A stretch of 64,000 bases of DNA from Lineus longissimus (lineage: Eukaryota > Nemertea > Pilidiophora > Heteronemertea > Lineidae), in contig NC_088310.1 in NCBI RefSeq assembly GCF_910592395.1, positions 16,373,501 to 16,437,500 of the forward strand. Reading direction: 5' to 3'. The notes below the pieces were generated by a model. That model was not told where the DNA came from and ran no database searches. It saw only the letters and a program-made list of their open reading frames with translations. Below are positions 20,561 to 31,342 of the stretch, piece by piece. Both the position numbers and the translations under genes were made by a program. Position 1 is the first letter of the stretch. Every line of letters begins with the position of its first letter.

Positions 20561-21559
20561 GATAATCGATTATTCTGGTATTATTTCAAAAATTCAAAGA
20601 GGTTGTCACGTGTATTTAAAGTCTGTGTCCGAAGCATTTCCTCTAAAAACAAAGTGTGTTTTTTGTGTTTTTATGCGCACTATTTTGTAGCGTGTGGTAA
20701 TGGGAGTATGATTCGGTTCGTTCGTGCAGACGATCATTCGAAACGAGCTGAGTTCTGGCCCTTTAACCTGTTTAATGGGCTCAAAAGAAGACTAAATATT
20801 CACCTTAGTGATATCAAACAGGGTTACATCAGAGCAGACTAGAACATGTTTAGGAAATCGTGATATTTATGGCATTTTGTTCGAGCATCTTTCTGCCTAC
20901 ATTCGTGTGTATCATAAATGCAATACGCGTGCAATGGACGCCAATACCACGGTGGATAACCGTAGTGGTTTAGCGAGCAATATACGGTTCAACGAATTTC
21001 TGTTTTGCCATGATTTTCCAGGCAGCAAATATTTTTACAATTTTCGGTAGTTTCTGTGGTTTAATCCGGTTCTGCGTATCGGTCATTGTAGTTTACATTA
21101 GTAGGCATAACTTCGAAAAACGGAGCTATATAATATTCACGTTGAAAAGTGAAAATTTGATGATGTTCAAAGACATAATTTTATGGCGAAGCCACAGAAA
21201 TTTACGCCATTTTTGCAGGGCAATCTTGTAATGCAATGCTAACAGTAATGACTGACGAAGAAACAACTAATATGCATTTCGCATTGCTGAGATACAGTGC
21301 AGTGTGTACGGGTTGTATGGTCCAACGATTTAGAATTATTTTTCGCATTTCACTCGACATTGCGCCCTGACAGTCATATTTCCCAATCTAACATGTAGCC
21401 TTACTACCAATAGTTGATCGTTTTTGCCTTCGAGGCGCGGGAATTGCCTACAATGAGCCAACTACTTTACTCTATATTTCAGGAGCAATATTTCTTTGAA
21501 ACTTTTGTGAGAATACGTCGACGGAAATGCGCGGTCCCGTCGAGCACTTTCTCATACAT
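20561..21559. other. U1 intron 2, second part, shared with U2
   Basis: It matches 35131-36134 closely. After a strong acceptor-like TTTTGTAG near 20689 a frame reads RADDHSKRAEFWPFNLFNG and stops at TAG; in U2 it continues about eight codons. No donor with the right phase was found, so coding status is open. Confidence 0.45.
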
Positions 21560-21745
21560 CATCCCGCAGAGTGAACTTTGTGCTTGTAGGTCTTGTCGCA
21601 CACCGCACACTTGTAAAGTTTCTCGCCAGTGGTATGTTTGAGTGCATTGTGCTGATTGAGTTGAGCGTCGATTTTGACACACACGTCTCACACCAGTGCT
21701 TCGAACTTATTACGAACCGTTGCTCGGAGAACAAATTGTTTGTTG
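21560..21745 (-). pseudogene. C2H2 zinc-finger fragment in U1
   Basis: Minus strand reads LNQHNALKHTTGEKLYKC followed by AVCDKTYKHKVH, with the TGEK linker and CxxC of a C2H2 zinc finger. An upstream CETC in another frame would begin the previous finger, so a frameshift separates them. A stop follows shortly after. It is a decayed piece of a zinc-finger gene carried inside intron 2, antisense to the PAN gene, and it is present in U2 as well. Confidence 0.6.
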
Positions 21746-23334
21746 AAAGTTTAAGTAAAATTCTATCATTCAAATTGTTGTTTGCTTACCTTTTTGTTCT
21801 GTTTTATATCGAACCTTGACGGTTATTGATAGGATGTTCATAGAGACGAAAAGAACTAGGATCACCATGCCGGTACCGTGCCATATAATGCTGTAGTATA
21901 CGTCGGAAACTGAATTTCGACGTAGCGCTTGCCTTTGTTAAACCGTACTCGGTGAAGTCGCTGAACCGTACTCGAGGGTTCGCTAAACATGTACGGTCAT
22001 TGCAGAAATCCGTCAAAATCACCAAAAAATTAAGAAAAGGGCAGAATTTCGATTGAAATACTATGGATCACACAGGTTGACTCCATAGCTCCGAAGGAAA
22101 TTTGACGGCCCACCGTTGACCAGACAGCGATTACATGGTACCCTACTAAACTCGTATTAAATTCAACCTTATAAACGACCAAAACCATCGCCTTATGATA
22201 GGGAAGATTAGTCCATTGTGCCTAAAGCAAGAGGGTCCAACAAGAGCCCAGGCCGCTATATACATCGCCAAAATTTATTCATATCTTCCATATTTTTTTT
22301 CATATACTGATTTTCTACTCACGTGGTCTGCTAGAGTGCATAGGCTGTAGTTCGTTGAACAGTACTTTTGGTCGCTAAACCTATACGGTTATCCATCGTG
22401 AATACTGGCAGAGAGAACAGGCTTGAATATCATGTCTTCTTTGAAGAATGAGTCGGCTAAATACGTCACGCGGTGACAGTTACACATTTTACCAAGAATT
22501 CATAAAAACTAGTCTTTTTTTATTCTTGATTTTACAATATAGAATTTCTTTCTTGGCAGATATTGTTTTACAATAACCCAATTCACAATTACATTACTCT
22601 TAACTTTTAAACACTAAAATTGCTCCTTTTTTCGGGGGGGGGGAAATAACAAATGAGACTACCATGTAGGCCTACAGATATAAGGCATAATCAGGTGTGT
22701 TGGATGTTGTCTTTAATCACCTTGCTGATAATACTACTTATCTTCATTATTTTTATCTAAACTTCGCACTGCCTTGTTGGAAGTATCATATTGCGCCTCC
22801 GCATCCTCAGCAGCGCGCGTCATCGATGACGCTTTCCTCAACAGTGCGCGTCATCCGCAGCAGCGGCACGTTTTAATTTCAATTCATCCGTCATCAGAGA
22901 ACACCGCACATTTGTATTTTCCATTTTCAAAGTTCCGAAACAATATAAGTCGTAAACCTTCAGGTACATTTATCTTAAATATCATAATATGAATAGATCA
23001 GATTGTATGTAAATTAATTTCTATTCATTGCCTTTTATATATTATGTAAGATTTATATCATTTTATTGACTGACTGTTCTGCACATTTCAGAATGCAATG
23101 TACTGTTAATAAACACGCATTAGAAGAACGACAACTTTGTTTCGTCCATCAAATCCCATTCGCCACACTAGTTTAAGAATATTACCCTACTTTTACCTGA
23201 CAACAGGGGGCTTATTTTGCTGACCATTGAAAAATAGCAACTGCCTTGTTGAATGGCTTTCCAGTAGACTTGTCGCGGTATGTCACCACTCCATAATTTT
23301 GCCACTGCTCAACGAAGTTGAGATGGGGGCATTA
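21746..23334. other. U1 intron 2, no gene seen
   Basis: Shared with U2 at 46000-46717 and 48058-48440, apart from a segment at 22300-22540 that has no counterpart in U2. Position 22556 (TTTTACAATAACCC) is the empty site for the Helitron-like insertion in U2. A G10 run lies at 22634-22643. Confidence 0.5.
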
Positions 23335-24850
23335 TGTTCTCATCAGCTGGTTTCCCCGTCCGCGTCCACACTCTATTCCGCTCAATAACTCCAGAACCGC
23401 TGGTCTGACGGACTTGCAATTTCTATTGCTCAAAAGCCCAGTGCGCCGAATGTTCCCTATTAATTTTGGGTCGGAGCCAAAATCCAAAACGGCCGCCAGG
23501 CTGCCATTTTGGTTTTTCGTATTCCGCCCCATAACTCAAGAACTGAGTGAGTGACAGACCTGAAATTTCTGTGGTGTGATGTCCTAGGGGAAGGGAGCTT
23601 CTCTACAGATTTTGTGCCCGAACCAAAATCCAAGATTGTCGCCAGGCCGGCATCTTTGTAATTTTGCATTTCGCCCAATAACTCGAGAACCGATAGACTG
23701 TCAGACCTGAAACTTCTGTGGTGTGATCCCCTAGGGTTGGGGAGGTTCCCAATTGATTTTGTGCCTGACCCGAAATCAAAGATGGACGCCAGGCTGCCAT
23801 CTTTATTTCTTCGCATTCCGCCCCATAACTCGAGAACCGAGTGAGTTACATACCTGTAACTTCTGTGGTGTGATTTCCTTGGGTAGGGGAGGTTCCCTAC
23901 CGATTTCAGGTCCGACAGAAATCCAAGATGGCTGTCAGACCGCCATCTCGGTTTTCGCGTTCCGCCCCATAACCCGCGAACCGTGTAAGTGACAGACCTG
24001 AAACATCCGTGGTGTGATGACCTAGTGTCTTGGAGATTCCCTATCGATTTTGGACCCGATCCTATATTCAAGATGGCCGCTATGCCGCCATCTTTGTTTT
24101 TTTCATTCCGCCCCATAACTCGAGAACCGATTGAGTGCCAGACCTGAAACTTATGTAGAGTGATATCCTAGATTAGGGGAGGTTCCCTATTGATTTTGGA
24201 CCCGACCCAAAATTTAAGATGGCCGCCAGGCCGCAATCGTTGTTTTGCGCATTCCCCAATGACTCAAGAACCGAATGAGGGACACGCCTGAAACTTTTCT
24301 GTTGTGGTGTCCTGGAGTAGGGAAGGTTCCCTTTCATTTTGGGCCGACCTAAAATCGAAAATGGCAACCAAGCTGCCATCTTATTTTTCACATTCCGCCC
24401 TACAACTTCAGAACCGAGTAAGTGACAGACCTAAAACTTCTTAGGTGTGATGGCCAAGTGTAGGGGAGGTTCTCTATCAATTTTAGACCCAACCCAGAAT
24501 CCAAGATGGCCACCAGGCCACAATCCTCGTTTTTGCATTCCGCCCCATCACTCGAGAACCAAGTGAGGGACAGACCTGGAACTGATGTGGTGTGATGCCC
24601 TGGGGTAGGGGAGGTGCCCTATCGAATTTGGACCTGACCCAAAATACAACATGGCCGCCAGCCCGCCACATTTGTTTTTCGCTTTCCACCCCCAAACTCG
24701 AGATGGGTGTGATAGACCTGGAGCTTCTATGTTTAGGAGAGCTTCCCTATCGATTTATGGCTCGACACGAAATCCAATATGGCTGCCAGGCTGCTGTCTC
24801 TCTTTTCCCGCCAATAACTTCAGAACCAGTTTAGTAACAGCCCGAAAGAT
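23335..24850 (+). repeat. ~146-bp tandem array, about 11 units (U1)
   Basis: The block ATTCCGCCCCATAACTCGAG recurs at about 23379, 23520, 23667, 23815, 23960, 24106, 24252, 24393, 24538, 24684 and 24806, so most spacings are 141-148 bp. Each unit also has GACAGACCTG, GGGGAGGTTCCCTAT, and an inverted pair AAGATGGCCGCC ... CGCCATCTT. Long open frames on the minus strand follow from the repeat and carry no family signature. The array is absent from U0, and a shorter copy is in U2. Confidence 0.85.
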
Positions 24851-25190
24851 CTCTGTTACCAACCAAGCGGGGGCATACATTGCGATTCGTCTCGATCGCG
24901 TTATGTCCAGCTTACACTTAATTTTAGCAGATACCCGCTCTAACTTCAGACAGTTTTACGATTTTCTTCTATATAAGGGTATATGAAATATTAGTTAACG
25001 CTCGTCGCTATCAAAAATTATTTTTTTGCAGGAATGGCCCGCCAAACATAAATTGGCCCATAGTAGCCTCATGCGACCTGATATCCGTCCAGAAGTTTCT
25101 GGATCGATTTAAAGGCTCACTTTACTGTGGTAACAGGAATAAAAAGCAGTGCAGCTCTCATCTACTTCTCTTTAACAAACGCTCTTTCAG
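24851..25190. other. end of U1 intron 2 with acceptor
   Basis: Shared with U2 (56150-56371) and, inverted, with U0. It ends in a pyrimidine-rich CTACTTCTCTTTAACAAACG followed by CTCTTTCAG, a good splice acceptor. An in-frame stop just upstream supports an exon start at 25191. Confidence 0.55.
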
Positions 25191-26219
25191 GAAAAAAGCA
25201 CTCAAACGTACAGAGTTTCTGAACCAGTCGTTTTCAAACCCCCCGTATCAGTCATTTTGAGGAAATATGAAGCCAGGCTGTTTATGTTTGATGAGAATTC
25301 AAATTCGATCGTATTTCTTCATCTAGAGGACAGAGGACATGGTCATGTTTTGAGAAATGTACTTGTCTACCAACCGGAAGCAAGGAATGTCTACGCATTC
25401 GTTCATAATGCGTCTGTTTCCTCTCGTTTTGTTATGATGTTCAGAGATCTTGACAACGGGAAATTATGGCTGCTCGACGTCGTGCGCCGGAGAAGTGGAC
25501 GTAAAACACTTGTCTTTAAGTTGGTTGAGATATTAACTGGTCGCTGCGACACAATAATCCCACCTCGTCATCACCCATGCTCAGCTATGGGATCAACGAT
25601 TTCCACGCCGCTTATCTTGAAAAACATCATGAAAGCAGAATGTCGTGTTAAGGGTGCCTCACGTCATTTAGTCACCGTGTTTAACGTTACGTGGAGACAT
25701 GGGCATGGGACGCTCTTAAAACTAGATAGGTGGTACACAAGGCTTAGGAACGCCCTAATTTTTTTTGACAATCGACAAGGTCATATCTTATGCTTTAAAA
25801 GTAGAGGTAAAGGTTCCCTTGCACTATATCGTGTCTTCCCTAAACCTAGAATACAGTTGGAATTGTTTTCGATATCAATTTCCTCATTTCCGTATAGCGT
25901 CAACTATCTAAAGGAATCAACGTTTTTATTTGCACAAGTAAACAAAAATGCGTTTTCCCGTGTAATATTTATCAAAGGCATATGCTCTCCTCTGGCTCCT
26001 TTGAATACTGTAGCAAAGTTTAATAAGGTCACCAGTGTTTCGGTCAGTAATTGGCATATTGCGAAACCGTTGAAACAAAGTAAATATCGAGATGAACGCA
26101 AAATAGTAATGCTACCTGATAGCGTTCTATTATCACCCGTAAGGACTAAAAAAGATATGGGTAAAGGACAGAGCAAGGAGACAATAAAATACGCCAGACG
26201 GTTTACGCCAGTTGGTTAA
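25191..26219 (+). CDS. exon 3 of U1 PAN gene: unknown C-terminal domain
   Basis: 342 codons plus stop, opening after CTCTTTCAG in phase 0. I do not recognise the family. It is open from end to end and collinear with 56372-57400 and with the inverted 6118-5093. Conserved pieces include KYEARLFMFDENSNSIVF, LVYQPEARNVYAFVHNAS, FKLVEILTGRC, a PxHHPCSA block and the basic C terminus QSKETIKYARRFTPVG. It has four cysteine contexts and NAS and NVT sequons, fitting a secreted domain. Repeated short hydrophobic strands separated by turns suggest beta structure. Against U2 I count roughly 12 replacement and 3 silent changes, so recent constraint looks weak or diversifying. Confidence 0.6.
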   Translation, partial: EKSTQTYRVSEPVVFKPPVSVILRKYEARLFMFDENSNSIVFLHLEDRGHGHVLRNVLVYQPEARNVYAFVHNASVSSRFVMMFRDLDNGKLWLLDVVRRRSGRKTLVFKLVEILTGRCDTIIPPRHHPCSAMGSTISTPLILKNIMKAECRVKGASRHLVTVFNVTWRHGHGTLLKLDRWYTRLRNALIFFDNRQGHILCFKSRGKGSLALYRVFPKPRIQLELFSISISSFPYSVNYLKESTFLFAQVNKNAFSRVIFIKGICSPLAPLNTVAKFNKVTSVSVSNWHIAKPLKQSKYRDERKIVMLPDSVLLSPVRTKKDMGKGQSKETIKYARRFTPVG

Positions 26220-26939
26220 AGACGCTTTGAAAGGTCATTTGGCCATCACAGAAATTAGTAAAACCATTTGAGTAGGATTTCCGAGTCAGCAGATCACACG
26301 TCCGGTGATTGGTCTTTGGCCAGAAAACCCTTGATCCAGCAGGTTGAGGGGATTACCGGGGTCAATAAAAGACAGATCACTGTTGTGATCTTATATCTTG
26401 GCAGTTTAACCAGCGGAAATCGAACTCGGAGAAAAAAAATGTACGCCGAAGGTTTAGCAACTCTACTATAGGTTTGTAAACGGCGAATTTCGAGCCATTC
26501 CGTACTACGGTAGTTTTTGGCACGTCACAGACGCCACTAAACATGATGGTCGAAACATGAAAACCGTGAGAAAACAGTTTGATCTCACTCGAGAATGCGA
26601 AACATTTCAATATTTTTGATGACAGGTAAGAGAACGAGAATCATTCTCGATGAATTAATTGATTCTCGCAACGAGATAGCGAGAAACCTCTTAATCTATA
26701 CTTCTATACTTAATCTATACTTGCTATTATCTATGTTTCCTTTAATTTCTAGAATAAATCGATTCCGGGTGATAACGGATAGGGTAACGGTTTTATACTG
26801 ATCTCGTATGCTTAGTGTTCTCTTACAAAAGACTGAGGGGATAAGCTGTCATTCAATACACTGGCGACAAACAGGGAAATGAGTCATCCTGTATAATATC
26901 AAAGTTCCCTAAAGACCAAGGGGAAACACTATTGAGAAT
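26220..26939. other. 3' flank of U1 exon 3, no gene seen
   Basis: Shared with U2 at 57401-58120, including CATTCTCGATGAATTAATTG. A poly(A) signal for exon 3 is not obvious; an AATAAAAG occurs at about 26365. Confidence 0.45.
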
Positions 26940-27920
26940 TCGATACACCGCAACAAATGGAGTTAAGCAAAGTGGTGTGTTGTCACCGATACTATTCAAT
27001 ATCATGTACTTGGATCAACTCTTAGTCAATTTGTAGGACTCAGGAGTAGGATGTCGAATATGACATACATGTACTTATACTGGTATATTCGCTTATGCAG
27101 ACGATGTGGTAATACTAGTACCGACCATTATGTCTTGGACAAAGATGTTAAAAATTTAAAAAAAGAGTAAATTTCTTGTGTTTGCCAAAGGCTTAGATAC
27201 CCGAGTAGACTTCATAATGTTTGATGGAAATATAGGTTGTATTCAGCGGAGTCCGAGGTGTTCATGGGATTCCTGTAAGAACCGAATGTTCCGTCAGCGT
27301 AGAAGAAATGACATTGGGATTAACGAATTATACAAAAAAAAAAACAATATGGTGATGGCGTATTTCGGACACGCAAATGAAGTACATGTCATTCGGTATT
27401 CTTCTTTTTTAAGTTTTGCAACCTGTCAGTATGGCTTTCAGTTTTGAGACACTACAAGTCCTTTCATTGAAAACTTATATATAGCATGGAGAAAGTGTTA
27501 GAAAGATCATGGGTTTACCGTGTAGGACAGATAACAAATTGATCCCGTTGATAACCAACGACTGTAACATGGAGATGCAATTAGAAAGGAGGACAATGAG
27601 ATATATTAAAAAAATCTGTTCAAATCGAACAACACGTACTTGACTTTCTGTTAAAAATATTTATTAATTGATGGAAGTGCCTCAAACCTGAGTAAAAACT
27701 TAATCAAAATATGCAGATAATATGGCTTTGTAAATACCACATAAACCAAGTTAAATATTCGTATCGAATTGTAAATGAAGTGGATGTAAGGACTGGGGAT
27801 TATAGAACGGCAAGACAGATTGAGGAGTTAATAGGAATGAGAGAGTCGGATCAGAATGTATTGTCAACGGAGGAGATCGGTCGGGTTTTGGATATCTTAT
27901 GCACGGGGTAGCTTGGTACA
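26940..27920 (+). pseudogene. non-LTR reverse transcriptase remnant (U1)
   Basis: In broken frames the sequence reads SGVLSPILFNIMYLDQLL and, after about 25 codons, FAYADDVVILVP, the RT blocks of CR1/L2-type non-LTR elements, with the catalytic YADD intact. Downstream pieces such as RKIMGLPCRTDNKLIPLI and MQLERRTMRYIKK fit the C-terminal region of ORF2. Frameshifts and stops are frequent. A similarly decayed copy lies at 58130-59090, so the insertion predates the U1/U2 duplication. The final open piece ends ELIGMRESDQNVLSTEEIGR and a stop at 27911. Confidence 0.65.
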
Positions 27921-28501
27921 ATACTTTCACCAGGTTGGTTGGTGCATGCGATCTGCAACCTGGCCTGTTTTCCTTTTTGACACAATATTATAGTTCAAAG
28001 AGTTGTTCATATGCACAGCGCACAGAACATGTATAGCACGAATTTATGTGTTGTAAGTACGAAATAAACATATATATGTATAATAGAATTCATTGCCTTC
28101 GCAACTCACTCCTTAGAACAACTTAATTCCAAGAACATCTGATGCCGAAATATGTTGGTGTCCAATTGGAAGAATTTATAATGAATTAGACCTTCTGCCA
28201 GCCACACTAAAGAACAAAATTACCCTCACAATCACTTCTGACGACGATTGTAGGTGCAGGTCACCCGCAGCAATAAAAAAACTTTGGCAACCTGCGCAAG
28301 TTCTAATTTATGCTCGGAAATGGTCGGGATAAACTGCTCGGCTGTACGAAGGTTGCCAACATGTTGCTGGCGGATGGGTATATTCACCAGAGCAGTAAAT
28401 TGGCAGCAACGCAACACTTGGTGTAAAACGGTTGCGTGCAGTTTTTTTACTGCCTCTCTAAACACCCGATGCTAACGAAAGAAAGCTTACAAATTGTTGT
28501 C

Positions 28502-28625
28502 ATGGTGTATTAATAATAATAATAATAATAATTTATTTGATTTAAAGTGCTAAAATAATGGTGCATACATTTTCTAAGCACTGTACATAATATTAAATGA
28601 GTACATTAAAAGTGGTGCAATATTT
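28502..28625 (-). mobile_element. short CR1/L2-type 3' tail inserted in U1
   Basis: This U1-only segment compared with U2 (59660-59690) begins with a TAA/ATA microsatellite (28508-28535) and continues AGTGCTAAAATAATGGTGCA. On the minus strand it reads as unique sequence ending in a TTA repeat, the usual form of an L2/CR1-like 3' end or a SINE using that tail. Confidence 0.5.
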
Positions 28626-29191
28626 AAAGTACAAACTTACAATAACGCTTGAGGACATAGCACTATTTCACCTTTACAGAAATACGATAGAGTGGTTGTG
28701 GTCAGGGACTTATCACGGATCCTTATACGTATAAAGATAGAAATGTACAGTAAATTCGTCCACTTTCTTTGGTGTTTTATCCGTATACATATATGATCCT
28801 CATAATGAACTTCCAGCGGTATTGCCTCCGTTGCGTCCGCCCATACTGTTGTAACAATGTCAATGTGTAGAGTGTGTGTTCCCAGTTCCAGACACTTTTG
28901 TTTTGTACTTTCACAGCATCCTGACTCTCATGCGTTTGCGTCACCACTATCGAGCTACTTGGGTGAGTGATTTAGCGATCTCAAAACATTGCGAGTCAAG
29001 ATGGCCAAAACAGATGAGATCGACATTTTGAAAGATATAGATTTACCCGAAATTTATGAAACCTTTGGGGTCATTTCGTTTCTCTTCTGATCGTAAAGTA
29101 TAATTGCGTTGGTGTTCTAAAAGGATGTCGCACCATATTTTACAAAGTGTGTTGTGTTTGTGGCGCTTAGTTTGCTCCGAAATGTTGAGAA

Positions 29192-29514
29192 ATGTTGCAT
29201 ATCGCTCTCGTTTTCTTCATTTCTCTTAGATTTCCATTCAGCAAAACCTCAAATGAATCTCATTCCACCATTTTAATCAATTCAAACTTCACCCCGACCA
29301 CGAACTCACCAAAAAAAGTTGATTTGTTTGAGGAAATGTTCTCCAGGCAGACACACATTATGACAAATTTAGCGGTTGCCAAGTACACCAACGAACCGCT
29401 GCGACTAAAACGAGGCCTGAATGCATCTTACACAAAAAACAATGCAACATATTTCATGACATCGGTCCTTAACGTTCGATACGGTTTTATTCAGGGTGAG
29501 TGGGTTCAAAACAG
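29192..29514 (+). CDS. exon 1 of U2 PAN gene: signal-peptide-like N terminus
   Basis: The frame starts MLHIALVFFISLRFPFSKTS, with a short hydrophobic core like a signal peptide. About 90 hydrophilic residues follow, with sequons NES, NFT, NAS and NAT and a basic LRLKRGL that could be a processing site. I end it at AACAG|GT (29514) because this leaves phase 2 and fits the PAN exon. A stronger-looking GTGAGT donor at 29496 would leave phase 1 and not fit. A short upstream ATG frame (29182) overlaps the start. An alternative is an internal exon beginning after TTTCTCTTAG at about 29229. The U3 copy at 60680 is intact and nearly identical. Confidence 0.55.
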
Positions 29515-29699
29515 GTATTTATCTTTTTCAATTTCACGTTGATATTGAATTTTCGGAAGGACATTGTCTCTCAACAATCCTACATTTAGTCTTATCCGCA
29601 CTCGATCGATGATAGTAAGATATCGGGTGCAACATCGTTAAAAGAACACATCATGTTTCTGTTGATCAATAAAGCGAAGTGCAACCTCGTTGCCTGAAC

Positions 29700-30135
29700 C
29701 AGGGAGAGTACTTTGGTTGTGCAGTGCCACATTTCATTGAACACGGTGTGCCTTCGACTTCCACGACTGCTCGACCTACCATTTATGAGGCTGCCGCCTG
29801 GGTATAAACTCAACCATCGATATCTGTATGTGAGCAATTGCGGTTACGACGACGGAACATAGGTGACTCCTCAAGAAGTACAGTGCCAAATTTCATACAG
29901 CAGGATGTACTTCGACTCCGGCGACTGCTGGACATTCTATTTATGAGGCGGACCCCATCCGGATCGGTATGTGAGCACTTGCGGTTACGTCGACGACACA
30001 TAGGTGACTCCTCAGGAAGTAAAGGACCGAATTTCGACTCCGGCTGCGACTGCTTAACCTCATTTAGGAGGCGGACCCCTGGGCTACTAGGTTATCGGGA
30101 TCGGTATGTGAGCACTTGCGGTTACGTCGACGGCA
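29700..30135 (+). repeat. ~160-bp tandem array in U2 intron 1
   Basis: Three to four imperfect units, with TTATGAGGC(G/T)G at about 29784 and 29941 and a diverged one near 30068, and with GATCGGTATGTGAGCACTTG and CGACGACACATAGGTGAC. Confidence 0.7.
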
Positions 30136-31107
30136 TTTAGGCTCAAAGTGTCATGTTACTGCCTTTTCTCACAGACTTTCGAATTGAGAATTTGATTCCG
30201 ACCGCCTTCCTGGCTCTCATGAGTTTGGAGAAAAAACTACAACATGTTCGTTATGATACCGGTTGCGCCAAAAAGAAAACAAATATTTTTTCCAATATTT
30301 TAAAAGACACTGGGCAGTGGCGCCTTTTAAACCATCGATTGCACCAGCCAACAAAGGACTTCGTCGAGTTAATTGTCAATTTCAGGCAGCCTGTAACCGG
30401 TATAGTAATTTGAATTACCACGCTTTTTCAGGATAATTCAAGGGCAGGCAGGATCGAAGATACGTACGTAGATGGCAAAAGAAAAGTAGAAAGGGATGAA
30501 ATATAAACTTATAAGTGGCATCTCGTGCAGAGGTTCAACTTCTGGAGAGTTTGCCGTCACTGCAGCGAGCATGTTTCGATTCAGCGTGTGTGTTCGTATG
30601 GTGGCCTCCCATTCAGTTTTATAGGCAATGTTCGCTTGTCCTAATTTATGCTCGGAAATACTCAGGTCAACTTTTCGGCTGAACGATCGTGGCAAATATG
30701 TTGCTTGCAGATGGGTATTTGCCAGAGCAGTCGATTGGCTGAAACGGACCACTTGATGTAAAGCGGTTTCCCACTCTTTGTTTCCAGCTTCACTGAAAAC
30801 CAAAATTAACAAATTCTGATAAAAGTATCCAAAATGTTGCCACTGTGTTTTTGTTATAAAATTGTATTATTTGTAAAAAATCGGCACTATTTCGGCTCCA
30901 CAGAAATAGTTCTGATGCTCTTTCATGTTGAAATGTTGTGGTTTTAATGAGCCAATCACACCTTTCATTGAATTAGGTCAAGATGCTGGATGAATTAATG
31001 CAACTTTTATTGATACTGCGCCCAGTGGTCATGATCATGCCTTGTGTTTGATATAGTGGTCTTGTACATTTACGGCAATAACTGACAATGGTCCCAACCC
31101 AAAGCAG
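30136..31107. other. conserved intron-1 segment of U2
   Basis: Matches 18191-19164 and 61636-62602. It ends in AAAGCAG, used here as the acceptor for exon 2. No conserved coding frame. Confidence 0.5.
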
Positions 31108-31342
31108 GTTTTACAAGAAGGTTACACGTGATCGAGAAATAATTCAGCCAAGTTTTGCTGATAAAAACATGCGATCGAGGTGTCATTGCGCATTTGTTTG
31201 CCTTTTAATGCTAAGTTGCGAAACTATTAATACCCGAGGGCACACTGGCGGCCATGTTTGCCGACTGCACAGTGAGAAGGGAACATGTTTGGAGAGGGAT
31301 GACGTAACGATTACTAGAGGATGGCTTTTGTATCAAATAGAG
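31108..31342 (+). CDS. exon 2 of U2 PAN gene: PAN/apple-like domain
   Basis: 235-bp exon between AAAGCAG| and GAG|GTAAGG. The reading CHCAFVCLLMLSCETIN, GGHVCRLHSEKGTC, DDVTITRGWLLYQIE has the cysteine spacing and C-terminal GWxxY of PAN/apple domains, which mediate extracellular protein or sugar binding. It enters in phase 2 (from exon 1 at 29514) and leaves in phase 0 (to exon 3 at 56372), the only combination that keeps one frame through all three exons. Intron 2 would be about 25 kb because of the transposons within it. Confidence 0.65.

Larger units (their letters stand above)
17285..28915 (+). repeat. unit U1 of the duplicated PAN-gene locus
   Basis: Plus-strand copy: ~160-bp array, PAN exon, intron 2 with one minisatellite unit and the ~146-bp array, exon 3, RT remnant. 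It is nearly identical to U2 wherever both are present. Exon 1 is absent, because sequence matching 60130-60360 is joined directly to sequence matching 61035. Confidence 0.8.

Noticed and set aside
21804-22025. 73-residue minus-strand frame kept in U1 and U2 (also 46048-46269)
   Set aside because: The two copies are too recent for conservation to mean much; no motif, no start context and no partner exon.
23460-24116. 218-residue minus-strand open frame in the ~146-bp array
   Set aside because: The reading is a by-product of the repeat; period lengths vary (141-148) and would break a frame, and no domain is present.
26940-27450. Novel gene downstream of exon 3
   Set aside because: The VLSPILFN and YADD blocks identify it as a broken non-LTR reverse transcriptase.
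29192-29280. Acceptor at TTTCTCTTAG making exon 1 an internal exon
   Set aside because: Possible, but the pyrimidine tract is also the hydrophobic signal-like coding sequence and the ATG gives a full-length frame; the ATG model is simpler. Not excluded.
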